DNA from: Acuticoccus kalidii
GTDB lineage: Bacteria; Pseudomonadota; Alphaproteobacteria; Rhizobiales; Amorphaceae
Direction of reading: 5' to 3'
NCBI RefSeq assembly: GCF_021556395.1
Contig: NZ_JAKGCS010000019.1
Location: 1-64,000, forward strand
Length of the DNA stretch: 64,000 bases
Shown piece after piece: positions 35,178 through 43,264 of this stretch. Each line of letters begins with the position of its first letter. Within the stretch, counting starts at the first letter, position 1. A program made the translations under genes and the position numbers. Below the pieces are notes generated by a model. It saw only the letters and a program-made list of their open reading frames with translations, made no database searches and was not told the DNA's origin.

Positions 35178-35414
35178 TTAGGAGGCGACCTCCGCGAGCA
35201 CCATTCCGGCCGTCACCGGCTCCTCATTGTCGGCGACGAATTTCGTGATGGTGCCGGCGATCTCCGACTTCACCTCGGTGAAGGTCTTCATCACTTCGAC
35301 GAGGCCGATCACGTCGCCGACCGCGACCGTATCGCCATCCTCTTTGAAGGCTGGCTGATCGGGCGCGGGCTTGCGGTAGAAGGTGCCCGGAAGGGGGGAG
35401 CGGATTTCTGCCAT
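35178..35414 (-). CDS. Biotin carboxyl carrier domain protein of the pxp operon
   Basis: The 78-aa protein is one biotinyl domain with no linker: IRSPLPGTFYRKPAPDQPAF and GDVIGLVEVMKTFTEVKSEIAG, with the attachment Lys in EVMKTF (the usual AMKM is EVMKT here), and a C-terminal MVLAEV. It would shuttle carboxybiotin between the carboxylase at 33816 and a carboxyltransferase made by PxpB/PxpC. It is followed immediately by the carboxylase gene and lies 46 bp after pxpA. Confidence 0.9.
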   Translation of the reverse strand: MAEIRSPLPGTFYRKPAPDQPAFKEDGDTVAVGDVIGLVEVMKTFTEVKSEIAGTITKFVADNEEPVTAGMVLAEVAS

Positions 35415-35460
35415 CGTCGTTTCCAGCGTGTTCTCGTTGAAAAAGGGGGCCGCCCAAGGA

Positions 35461-36189
35461 TCAGGCGGCGTCGAGCCAGGGGGTGACGGCCGTTTTCACC
35501 GCCTTGGCGATTTCGACCGCGTTCGGCGTGTCGGAGTGGACGCAGATCGCGTCGGCCTTCACTTTGATCTCGCGGCCGGTGGTCGTGTTGGTCGTCCCGT
35601 CGCGCACGGCCTGGAGGCAGCGATCGGCCGCCTCGGCCGGGTCCATCGCCTCGTGGGTGCGGGTGATGATGATGAAGCCGTCATCGCCATAATCGAGGTC
35701 GGCGTAGAACTCGGCGATGAATTTGAGGCCGCGCGAGGGGTAGATCACCTCGTGCAGCGTGTTGGTCATTCCCATCACCGGCAGGTCGAAGATCTCCGCC
35801 GCGTCGGCGACGGCGTTCGCGACATGCTCGTTGCGCGCGGCCATACCGTAGAGCGCACCGTGCGGCTTGATGTGGCTCATCTCCATGCCCTCGGCGCGCA
35901 GAAAGCCGGCGAGGGCGCCGATCTGATAGATGAGCGCGTTGGCAATCTCCTCGCGGCTCATCTTCATCTCGCGCCGGCCGAAGCCCTGAAGATCGGGCAG
36001 CGAGGGATGCGCGCCGACCTTGACGCCGTGCGCCTTGGCGAGAAGCACCGTCTCGCGCATGTGGTTGGGGTCGGACGCGTGGAAGCCGCACGCGACATTG
36101 GCGACGCTGATCAGCGGCATGAGCGCTTTGTCGTCGCCCATTTTGTAGAGCCCGAAGCTCTCACCCATGTCGCAGTTGATGATGGTCAT
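35461..36189 (-). CDS. pxpA: 5-oxoprolinase subunit A (LamB/YcsF family)
   Basis: The 242-aa protein has the PxpA landmarks: INCDMGESFGLYKMGDD, SVANVACGFHASDPNHMRETV, VGAHPSLPDLQGFGRREM, HIKPHGALYG and the C-terminal ICVHSDTPNAVEIAKAV. In E. coli and B. subtilis PxpA works with PxpB and PxpC as ATP-dependent 5-oxoprolinase. Here a biotin carboxylase pair lies between pxpA and pxpB. ATG 36189 (MTIINCD) is chosen over ATG 36204. It starts 15 bp after an ABC permease gene. Confidence 0.92.
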   Translation of the reverse strand: MTIINCDMGESFGLYKMGDDKALMPLISVANVACGFHASDPNHMRETVLLAKAHGVKVGAHPSLPDLQGFGRREMKMSREEIANALIYQIGALAGFLRAEGMEMSHIKPHGALYGMAARNEHVANAVADAAEIFDLPVMGMTNTLHEVIYPSRGLKFIAEFYADLDYGDDGFIIITRTHEAMDPAEAADRCLQAVRDGTTNTTTGREIKVKADAICVHSDTPNAVEIAKAVKTAVTPWLDAA

Positions 36190-36204
36190 CGCGGATCCCT
36201 CCAA

Positions 36205-37191
36205 TCAATCCTGCAGCGAAGCCATCATGCGAATCCTAATGCGATCTGCAATGACGGCCAGGATCAACAATCCACCGAGGACAACGGTCTGCAGGTAACT
36301 CTCGATCCGCGCGAGGTTCATTCCGTTCTGGACGAGGACGATGAAAAGCGCCCCGAGCACGACGTTTTCGACCCGGCCGACGCCGCCGCGCAGCGACACG
36401 CCGCCGATGATGCATGCGGCAATTGATTCAAGCGGCATCGAGGCGCCGATATTGGCTTCGCCGGTGTCGAGCCGTGCCGTCAGCAGCATCCCGGCGATCG
36501 CGGTGAGCGTCGCGCAGATGATGTACGTCACGAAGAGGACGCCCTTGGTGTTGATGCCGGAAAGGGTCGAGGCCTTGGTGTTGCCGCCGACGGCGTAGAA
36601 ATAGCGCCCGAGCCGCGTCCAATTGACGATCAGCCAGACGACGATGATGAGGAGGACGGCGAAATAGATCGGCACCGGAACGCCCCAAAGCGTGCCGAAG
36701 CCGAACACGTCGCCGAAGGTTTGCGGCATGCCGTAGACCGGCGTTCCGCCCGTGAGGTAGAGCGCGATGCCGAAGCCGACCGACGAGATGCCGAGCGTCA
36801 TGATGAACGGCGAGACGCCGAAGACGGCGACGCCGATCCCGTTCGCGACGCCGATCGTCGCCCCCGCCGCGATCCCTCCGATCGAGCCGACGACGATCGC
36901 GAGCCACGCCATGTCCGGCGCCATTCCCGCGACGGTCGACATCGTGAGTGCGCCGACGACGGAGGTGATCGCGAGCGTGGTGCCGACCGACAGGTCGAAG
37001 CCGCCGGTGAGGAGGGCGAACATCTGCCCGAGCGAGACGATCACCAGATAGACCGACTGGCGCACGACGTTGGTGAGGTTCTGCACCGTCAGAAAGTTGT
37101 CGGACGCGAGGGTGAAGATGACGAGCGCGGCGAGGAGCAGGAAGGGCAGGACCCCGACGGTGACGAAAATCCGCTTCAACGTGTGCGCCAT
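36205..37191 (-). CDS. Ribose-type ABC permease (RbsC-like) of the pxp operon
   Basis: The 328-aa permease has about ten helices and the branched-chain/ribose permease pattern: VSLGQMFALLTGGFDLSVGTTLAI, NGIGVAVFGVSPFIMTLGISS, YFYAVGGNTKASTLSGIN and ACIIGGVSLRGGVGRVENVVLG. The start ATG 37191 overlaps the ATPase stop by 1 bp, and pxpA follows after 15 bp, so transport and lactam genes are physically coupled. Substrate inferred, not shown. Confidence 0.9.
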   Translation of the reverse strand: MAHTLKRIFVTVGVLPFLLLAALVIFTLASDNFLTVQNLTNVVRQSVYLVIVSLGQMFALLTGGFDLSVGTTLAITSVVGALTMSTVAGMAPDMAWLAIVVGSIGGIAAGATIGVANGIGVAVFGVSPFIMTLGISSVGFGIALYLTGGTPVYGMPQTFGDVFGFGTLWGVPVPIYFAVLLIIVVWLIVNWTRLGRYFYAVGGNTKASTLSGINTKGVLFVTYIICATLTAIAGMLLTARLDTGEANIGASMPLESIAACIIGGVSLRGGVGRVENVVLGALFIVLVQNGMNLARIESYLQTVVLGGLLILAVIADRIRIRMMASLQD

Positions 37192-38705
37192 CAGGCCGCC
37201 TCGCGCTCGAAGAAATGGGACAGGAGCGCTTCTTCGGTGATGGCCTCGCCCTCGAATTCGGCGCGGATTCGGCCACGATAGAAGACGATGGCGCGGTGGG
37301 ACATGTGGAGGATCTCCGGCAGGTCGGAGGAGATGAGGACGACCGCCGCGCCGCGTTCGGCAAGGTCGGCGATGAAGCGATAGATCGCCGCGCGCGTGCC
37401 GACATCGACGCCGACCGTCGGCTCGTCGAAGACGTACACCTTGGTCTCGCGCGTCAGGCACTTGGCGAGGAGCACCTTTTGCTGATTGCCGCCGGAGAAA
37501 TGGTCGACCGTGCGCTCGATGCGCATCGGGCGCAGCTCCATCCGCTCGGCGAGCGTCGTCGCAAGGCGCTTCTCGGCGCGTCTGTCGAGGCCGAGGCCCT
37601 TGGCAAGCGGCGGCTCGGCGAGGGCGGGCAGGGTGATGTTCTCCCGCACCGGGCGAATCATCACGAGGCCTTCGTCGCGCCGGTCCGGCGGAACGTAGAA
37701 GAGGCCGCGGTCCATCATCTCGCCCGGTTTGCGGCCGGTGACGTCCTCCCCGTCGAGGTGGACCGTGCCGGACTGGATGCGCTCGAGGCCGAAGGCGGCC
37801 CGCATCACCTCCGATTTGCCGGAGCCGACGAGCCCGGCGAGGCCGACGATCTCGCCGGCGCGCACATCGAGCGAGGCGGCATCGACCGAATGGCGCGCGG
37901 TGGTGAGGTCCGCGATCGTGAGCCGGACGTCGCCGATCTCGGAGCGCACCTCCGGGAAGAGCTCGGCGATCTCCCGCCCGGTCATCAGCTCGATGAGGCG
38001 GCCTTCGGCGACGCCGGCCTCTTCCGTCGCGACGAACTTGCCGTCGCGCAGCACGGTGATGCGGTCCGCGATGCGGCGGATCTCCTGCATCCGGTGGGTG
38101 ATATAGATGATGCCGACCCCGCCCGCCTTCAGCCGGGCGACGAGCTCGAAGAGTTGGTCGGTCTCCCGTTCGGTGAGGGAGGCGGTCGGCTCGTCGAGGA
38201 TGAGGACGTTGAGTTCGGCGCGGAAGGCCTTTGCGATCTCGACCATCTGCTGCTCGGAGCGCGTCAGCGTCTCCACCCGCGCGTTCGGCTTCAAGGGAAA
38301 GCCGAGCCGGTCGATGATCTCCACCGCCATCCGCTTGAGGCGCCGCTTGGCGAGGAGGCCGCCCACCGTCACCTCGGCGCCGAGAAAGAGGTTTTCGGCG
38401 ACCGTCATTTGCGGCACCAGCGAGAATTCCTGGAAAACGGCGGATATCCCGCGGGCGCGCGCATCGTGGACGGAGGCGAGACGCATCGGCTCGCCGCGAA
38501 AGCGGATTTCGCCGGCGGTCGGCTGGTTGGCGCCGGCGAGGATCGAGATCAGCGTCGACTTACCGGCCCCGTTCTCGCCGAAGAGGACGTGCACCTCCCC
38601 GGCGCGCACGCCGAGGCTCACATCGTCGAGCGCGAGGACGCCCGGATAGCGCTTGGAAAGCCCCCGCACCTCGATCAATGCGGGCTCGGACGTCGCTGCG
38701 GTCAT
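37191..38705 (-). CDS. Ribose-type ABC ATPase with two nucleotide-binding domains (RbsA-like)
   Basis: The 504-aa protein has two ATPase halves. The first has [18 protein letters not shown] and ILDEPTASLTERETD. Its expected LSxGQ signature is TLTRSEQQMVEIAKAF. The second has a divergent Walker A (GLAGLVGSGKSEVMRAAFG), SGGNQQKVLLAKCL and VFDEPTVGVDVGTRAAIY. This tandem layout is typical of monosaccharide importers. It lies 20 bp after the binding-protein gene. Confidence 0.92.
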   Translation of the reverse strand: MTAATSEPALIEVRGLSKRYPGVLALDDVSLGVRAGEVHVLFGENGAGKSTLISILAGANQPTAGEIRFRGEPMRLASVHDARARGISAVFQEFSLVPQMTVAENLFLGAEVTVGGLLAKRRLKRMAVEIIDRLGFPLKPNARVETLTRSEQQMVEIAKAFRAELNVLILDEPTASLTERETDQLFELVARLKAGGVGIIYITHRMQEIRRIADRITVLRDGKFVATEEAGVAEGRLIELMTGREIAELFPEVRSEIGDVRLTIADLTTARHSVDAASLDVRAGEIVGLAGLVGSGKSEVMRAAFGLERIQSGTVHLDGEDVTGRKPGEMMDRGLFYVPPDRRDEGLVMIRPVRENITLPALAEPPLAKGLGLDRRAEKRLATTLAERMELRPMRIERTVDHFSGGNQQKVLLAKCLTRETKVYVFDEPTVGVDVGTRAAIYRFIADLAERGAAVVLISSDLPEILHMSHRAIVFYRGRIRAEFEGEAITEEALLSHFFEREAA

Positions 38706-38725
38706 CGCGGCGCGCGGCGCTCGGC

Positions 38726-39796
38726 CTACTCGACGCGGAAGACGGGGCGGAAGCCGTCCGGCGCCAAGGTCGATGAGGTGTCGAAGTCGCCGACCGTATC
38801 GGCGGTGACGACGAAGATCGCCGGCCCGACATGCTTCAGATAGTCCTTGCCCTCGAGGATCCTGACGGCCTGATCGACGGCGATGCGGCCTTGGATCACC
38901 GTGGAATCCGTCGGTGCGGCGAGGATCTGACCGCGCCGGATCCCCTGATGGACGCCGGGCGTATAGTAATAAGAGAGGACCTTGATCTGATCGGTGAGCC
39001 CGCGCGAACGCAGGATCGGCACGGCCGCCTCCGCGGTGACCGCGGTGCCGACGATATAATCGAGATCGGGATGGGCGCCGAGCGTGTCCTCGATGAGCGC
39101 GGACTGCGCCTCCTTGCCGGTGTCGCCATATTTGGTCTCGACGACCTCGATCGCCGTATCCTTGACGGCGTCCTGGAAGCCTTTGTTGCCGGCCTCGACC
39201 CAGCCGGCGCCGGCGGGTCCAGGGAACCAGGCGACCTTCACCGGGTCGGAGCCCGCCGGATGGAGCTCGGCGAGATAGGCGCCGGTCTTCGATCCCATCT
39301 CGCCGAACGAGACGAGCGATTTCGCCGACAGCTCCGGCGAGGACATGCCGTTGATCACGTCGATCACCGGAATATCCTTCGAGCGGACTTCGGCGACGAG
39401 GTTGTTGAGGCCGTCATAGGAGATCGCGCCGATGATGACGGCATCGGCACCGGCCGCGACGCAATCCTCGATCTGGCTGATCTGCTTTTGCAGCTCGGTA
39501 TAGCCGCCCGCCTCGACGACCTGCAGCTTGACGCCCTGACGCTTGGCCTCCTCGGTGACGCCATAATCGACGCCGAGCCAATAGGCGTCCTTCATATGCG
39601 GGAAGGAGACGCAGATCTCGAAGGGCTCGTCCGCCTTTTCGAGCGGGGTGTATTCGGTCGTCGTGCGCGGGCTCGCCATGTCGAAAGGCGGATCCCAAAC
39701 CTCGACCTCGTAGGGGAACCAGTCGTCGGCCTGTGCCGGAAGAGCGACGAGCGACAGAAGAGCGGTGGCCATCAAGAGCCGAGACGCGATAGGCAT
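38726..39796 (-). CDS. TorT-like periplasmic binding protein of the pxp operon
   Basis: The 356-aa exported protein (signal MPIASRLLMATALLSLVALP, cut near AQA) lines up with E. coli TorT: WFPYEVEVWDPPFDM, FPHMKDAYWLGVDYGVTEEA against TorT YPSLKDSYWLSLNYG, EAGGYTELQKQISQIEDC and the ending LAPDGFRPVF against LSPGGFRPVY. TorT senses trimethylamine N-oxide for the TorS kinase, but no kinase is near; here the gene leads an ABC operon and should be its binding protein. The ligand is unknown and may be a lactam or related amide. Confidence 0.8.
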   Translation of the reverse strand: MPIASRLLMATALLSLVALPAQADDWFPYEVEVWDPPFDMASPRTTTEYTPLEKADEPFEICVSFPHMKDAYWLGVDYGVTEEAKRQGVKLQVVEAGGYTELQKQISQIEDCVAAGADAVIIGAISYDGLNNLVAEVRSKDIPVIDVINGMSSPELSAKSLVSFGEMGSKTGAYLAELHPAGSDPVKVAWFPGPAGAGWVEAGNKGFQDAVKDTAIEVVETKYGDTGKEAQSALIEDTLGAHPDLDYIVGTAVTAEAAVPILRSRGLTDQIKVLSYYYTPGVHQGIRRGQILAAPTDSTVIQGRIAVDQAVRILEGKDYLKHVGPAIFVVTADTVGDFDTSSTLAPDGFRPVFRVE

Positions 39797-40087
39797 CGAG
39801 CAAGTCTCCTCTTTATTGGTTCTTCTTCGAGACGGACCCCCGGCGCCGGTGCGGCGGCGAACGATGATCCGGATTCGCGCGTGATTGCGCTGCTCACCAA
39901 CGTCTAAATTGTCGAACGTCTTTTCTTCTGCTGCAAGGTGAGAAAACGGGCGTGCGCGATCGATCGTGCGTCAATGCCGCCGAACGAATGGGCACGGCGT
40001 TCGGCGCACGCGGGCGTAACCCGGATGGGATTTCGGATCGGGTCGGCCGCGGGGCGATCGTCGGGATCGTCGTGCGGCCGATGTCCA

Positions 40088-41146
40088 TCAGGCGGCGCCG
40101 CGGATCGGTGGGGGCAGCGTTTCCGGCGGCAGCTCGGCGCGGACGGCTTGGAGATGGACCGCTTGCTCGTTGTGGCAGCTCGGGGCGGCGGGATGGTAGA
40201 CGAGGATCTGATTGCGCCCGGCCGCCTTGGCGCCATAGAGCGCCGCATCGGCGGTCCGGCACCAGACCGACGCGTTGACGACGGCGCTCGTCAGCGCACA
40301 AACGCCGAAGCTCGCCGTGATGGACAGGTCGGGCGCTTCATCGAAACGAAGGTGGGCGAGAGCGCTTCTGAACCGGCGCAGGCGCTGCGCCGCCGCCTCG
40401 ACGCCGACCCCGGAGAAGGCGACCGCGAACTCTTCCCCGCCGAGGCGCGCGGTGGTCGCTTCGGGGCCGAGCGCGGTGCGGCAAAGATCGGCGACGCGCG
40501 CGAGGACGGCGTCGCCCACCTGGTGGCCATAACGATCGTTGACCGATTTGAAGAAATCGAGATCGAAGATCGAAAGGGTCGCCGGCGTATGGTGGCGCTG
40601 ATACCCGTCGACCAGGCGCTTGAGCCGCAGCATGAAGGGCCGCCGCCGCATCAGCCCGGTGAGATCGTCGAGCGCCGCACGCTCGCGCAGGAGCAGCTCG
40701 TTGACGACGCAGCGGGCGAGATTCTTCATGACCGTCATCTCGACGGTGTCGAAGGCGTGGGGCGTTTGGTTCATCACCCACAGAACGCCGAGCGGCAGCT
40801 CGCCGGACGCGAGGAGCGGGACGGCCGCGAACGCTCCGATCGGTGCATCGGCGTCGGCGCTTGCAAAACGCGGATCACCGCTCACGTCCGTGATCCGAAG
40901 CGGTGCGCCATGTTCCATCACCTCCCGGCAAAGGGCGCCGATATCGCTCTGCGAGAGGGGGGCGCGCTCGATCGGCGAGGAGAAGCCGTATTTGGAGCTG
41001 TTGACCACGGAGACACCGACGGTCGGCACCTTCAGCATGATTTTCAGCGTATCGAGAATGTGCGCGAACGGGTGGGCCGGATCGTCTTCGTCGATCCAGC
41101 GAGCCGAGGGCACTTCGATCTCGGCTTCGGCGATATCATTGACCAC
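40088..41146 (-). CDS. Diguanylate cyclase with GAF-type sensor domain
   Basis: The 352-aa protein has a GAF domain (about residues 20-155: VPTVGVSVVNSSKYGFSS, CREVMEHGAPLRITDV, IGAFAAVPLLASGELPLGVL) and a GGDEF domain (about 160-320) with DDLTGLMRRRPFM, IFDLDFFKSVNDRYGHQVGD and the catalytic RLGGEEFAVAF. No RxxD inhibitory site is visible upstream of GGEEF, so product inhibition at that site is unlikely. It makes cyclic di-GMP, presumably in response to a small ligand or redox signal. Confidence 0.92.
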   Translation of the reverse strand: MVNDIAEAEIEVPSARWIDEDDPAHPFAHILDTLKIMLKVPTVGVSVVNSSKYGFSSPIERAPLSQSDIGALCREVMEHGAPLRITDVSGDPRFASADADAPIGAFAAVPLLASGELPLGVLWVMNQTPHAFDTVEMTVMKNLARCVVNELLLRERAALDDLTGLMRRRPFMLRLKRLVDGYQRHHTPATLSIFDLDFFKSVNDRYGHQVGDAVLARVADLCRTALGPEATTARLGGEEFAVAFSGVGVEAAAQRLRRFRSALAHLRFDEAPDLSITASFGVCALTSAVVNASVWCRTADAALYGAKAAGRNQILVYHPAAPSCHNEQAVHLQAVRAELPPETLPPPIRGAA

Positions 41147-41170
41147 TGAGACGAACCTGGGCGTTCAAAA

Positions 41171-41185
41171 TTCCATATACTGGAA
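41171..41185. promoter_or_regulatory. TTCCA-TATAC-TGGAA palindrome before the diguanylate cyclase
   Basis: A perfect 5+5 palindrome, 25 bp upstream of the ATG at 41146. It may be a regulator site or a weak hairpin in the leader. No factor is assigned. Confidence 0.35.
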
Positions 41186-41312
41186 GGCATACCCGGGGAA
41201 ATCGTTCCCCTTCCACTGAACTCGTATCGGACATACGCCGCATAGGTCGAGGCCGCTCCCAAGCCAACAATCACCGTGGTCAGGCGACGCGAGTGGATAA
41301 TCCGCCGAACTG

Positions 41313-41341
41313 TGTCTAGTTGATGTCAAAAATTCGTTCAA
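41313..41341 (-). promoter_or_regulatory. Possible promoter for the diguanylate cyclase gene
   Basis: On the minus strand TTGAAC (41341-41336) and TAGACA (41318-41313) are separated by 17 bp, a reasonable sigma-70 pair, about 165 bp before the cyclase ATG. The region is the A+T-rich gap between the ABC operon end and the cyclase. Confidence 0.3.
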
Positions 41342-41360
41342 TTGCGGAAATGTCTGATTC

Positions 41361-42311
41361 TTAACGTTCCGACGATCGCGACCCTCCCGCGAGGGTGATG
41401 ACGGCGATGATGATCAGCCCCGTCAACAGGAGGCGGACGCCCGCGCCGAGCCCGAATGTGTTCAGCATCGTGACGAGCAGAAAGAGGAAGAGCGCCGCGC
41501 CCCACAGGCCCGGAATGTTGGAAAAACCGCCCGCCACCGAGGTGCCGCCGATGACGACGACGGCGACGGAGGCGAGAAGATATTCTTGCCCCATATTGAG
41601 CGCCGCACCGCCGGAAAAGCCGGCGAGGACATATCCGCACGAGGCGGCGAAGACGGCGCACATCACGTAGGTGAGGAAGCGGACGCGGTTGACCTCGAGC
41701 CCGGCGAGGCGTGCGGCCCGCGCGTTCTGTCCGATCGCGATCACGGTGCGGCCATAAATCGTCCGGTTGAGGACGACATGCATCACCGCCGCGATGAGGA
41801 TCACGAGAAGGGCGAGGATCGGCATGCCCGCGATCTTCGCCGTGGTGAAGTCGGCGAGCATCGTCGGCGGCTTCACGCGCAGGCCGCGATTATACCAGAT
41901 CGCCGCCGATTGGATGATGAAGCTCGACGACAGCGTCGCGATGATCGGCGGGATACGCAGGACCCGGATCAGCCCGACATTCAGCACCCCGACGACGACG
42001 CCGACGGCGACGGCGATCAGATAGCCCGGCAGGATCATCCAGTTGAGGCCGTCCATGATCTTCATCGAGACGGTGCCGGCGAGCGTCATGGTGGCCGGGA
42101 TCGACAGGTCGACATTGCCGGGCCCGAGCGTGACGACGAACATCTGGCCGATCGCGACGATGACGAAGAAGGTCGCGAAGGTGAAGGCGACGGAGAGAAC
42201 CTCGCCCGCGCCCTGACCCTGGGTGAAGGCGGCCGTCGCGATCCAGACCGCGATCGCCGCCGCGAAGGCGAAGAGCCAGGGCTGGCGGAAGAAGGTGGTG
42301 ATCGCCTTCAT
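41361..42311 (-). CDS. Ribose-type ABC permease, second operon
   Basis: The 316-aa permease has the RbsC pattern: FVVTLGPGNVDLSIPATMTLAG, VGLIRVLRIPPIIATLSSSFI-like segment, IGQNARAARLAGLEVNRVR and VVVIGGTSVAGGFSNIPGLWG. It is the last gene of the operon and overlaps the other permease by 4 bp. Two separate permeases suggest a heterodimeric channel, as in YtfT/YjfF systems. Confidence 0.9.
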   Translation of the reverse strand: MKAITTFFRQPWLFAFAAAIAVWIATAAFTQGQGAGEVLSVAFTFATFFVIVAIGQMFVVTLGPGNVDLSIPATMTLAGTVSMKIMDGLNWMILPGYLIAVAVGVVVGVLNVGLIRVLRIPPIIATLSSSFIIQSAAIWYNRGLRVKPPTMLADFTTAKIAGMPILALLVILIAAVMHVVLNRTIYGRTVIAIGQNARAARLAGLEVNRVRFLTYVMCAVFAASCGYVLAGFSGGAALNMGQEYLLASVAVVVIGGTSVAGGFSNIPGLWGAALFLFLLVTMLNTFGLGAGVRLLLTGLIIIAVITLAGGSRSSER

Positions 42312-43246
42312 CGATCGGCCTCCGTGCGCCCGATCACGGCGCGCAGCGCCAGGACGAGAATGAGGATCGCCCCCTGCGCGCCGATCTGAAAGTCGGGATT
42401 GAGGCGCAGGAAGGAGAGGAAGGACGCGGCGAGGGTGAGCGTCACCGCGCCGATCACGGCGCCGATCGGCGAGACGCGACCGCCGACGAACTCAGACCCG
42501 CCGAGGATCGCCCCGGCGATCGACAGGAGCGTGTAGCGCAGCGCGATATTGGCGTCGGCCGAGGTGGTGAGGCCGACGAGGGCGATACCGGCCAGCGCGC
42601 CGAAGGTGCCGGCGGCCATGTACATCGTCACCTTGACCCTGAGGAGCGACCAGCCGGCCCGCGCCACGGCCCGCGGATTGCCGCCCGCCCCGCGCAGCAC
42701 CGCACCATAGGGCGAGCGCATCAGGACGACGTGGACGACAAGCGCGATGACGACACAGGCGATGACCGGGAAGGGGACGTAAGCCGGCTTCAGCGTCATC
42801 AATTCGCGGATCCACCCCGGCGCCTTGCCGCCGGGCGTCGGCAGAATGAGGATCGCAAGCCCGAGCCAGACGAAGGAGAGGCCGAGCGTCACCACGATCG
42901 AGGGCAGGTTGCGCAGATGGACGAGCGCGCCCACCGCGCCGTAGGCGAGAATGCAGGCAAGCAGCGCCGCGACCCCGAGGATCGGCGTATCGTTCAGCCA
43001 TGTCGCGGTGATGCAGGCGGTCAGCGAGACATAGGAGCCGATCGACAAGTCGAGATCGTTGACGGTGAGGACGCACATCTGCGCCAGCGTCGCGAGCGCG
43101 ATCGGCACGGCGAGATTGAGGAGGAGGTTCAGCCCGAAATAGCTCATCGTGCGCGGCTGAAGATAGAAGATCGCGCCGAGAAGGATGGCGAGCGAGAGGG
43201 CAGGAAGGGCGCTGCGGAGAAGGCGCGCGAGCATCGGGCGGCTCAT
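42308..43246 (-). CDS. Ribose-type ABC permease, second operon (partner)
   Basis: The 312-aa permease shows CVLTVNDLDLSIGSYVSLTA, NLPSIVVTLGLSFVWLGLAI, GGNPRAVARAGWSLLRVKV and ILGGSEFVGGRVSPIGAVIG. It overlaps the next permease by ATGA and begins 18 bp after the ATPase stop. It is the likely heterodimer partner of the gene at 41361. Confidence 0.9.
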   Translation of the reverse strand: MSRPMLARLLRSALPALSLAILLGAIFYLQPRTMSYFGLNLLLNLAVPIALATLAQMCVLTVNDLDLSIGSYVSLTACITATWLNDTPILGVAALLACILAYGAVGALVHLRNLPSIVVTLGLSFVWLGLAILILPTPGGKAPGWIRELMTLKPAYVPFPVIACVVIALVVHVVLMRSPYGAVLRGAGGNPRAVARAGWSLLRVKVTMYMAAGTFGALAGIALVGLTTSADANIALRYTLLSIAGAILGGSEFVGGRVSPIGAVIGAVTLTLAASFLSFLRLNPDFQIGAQGAILILVLALRAVIGRTEADR

Positions 43247-43264
43247 CGAGACATCGGCCTCATG

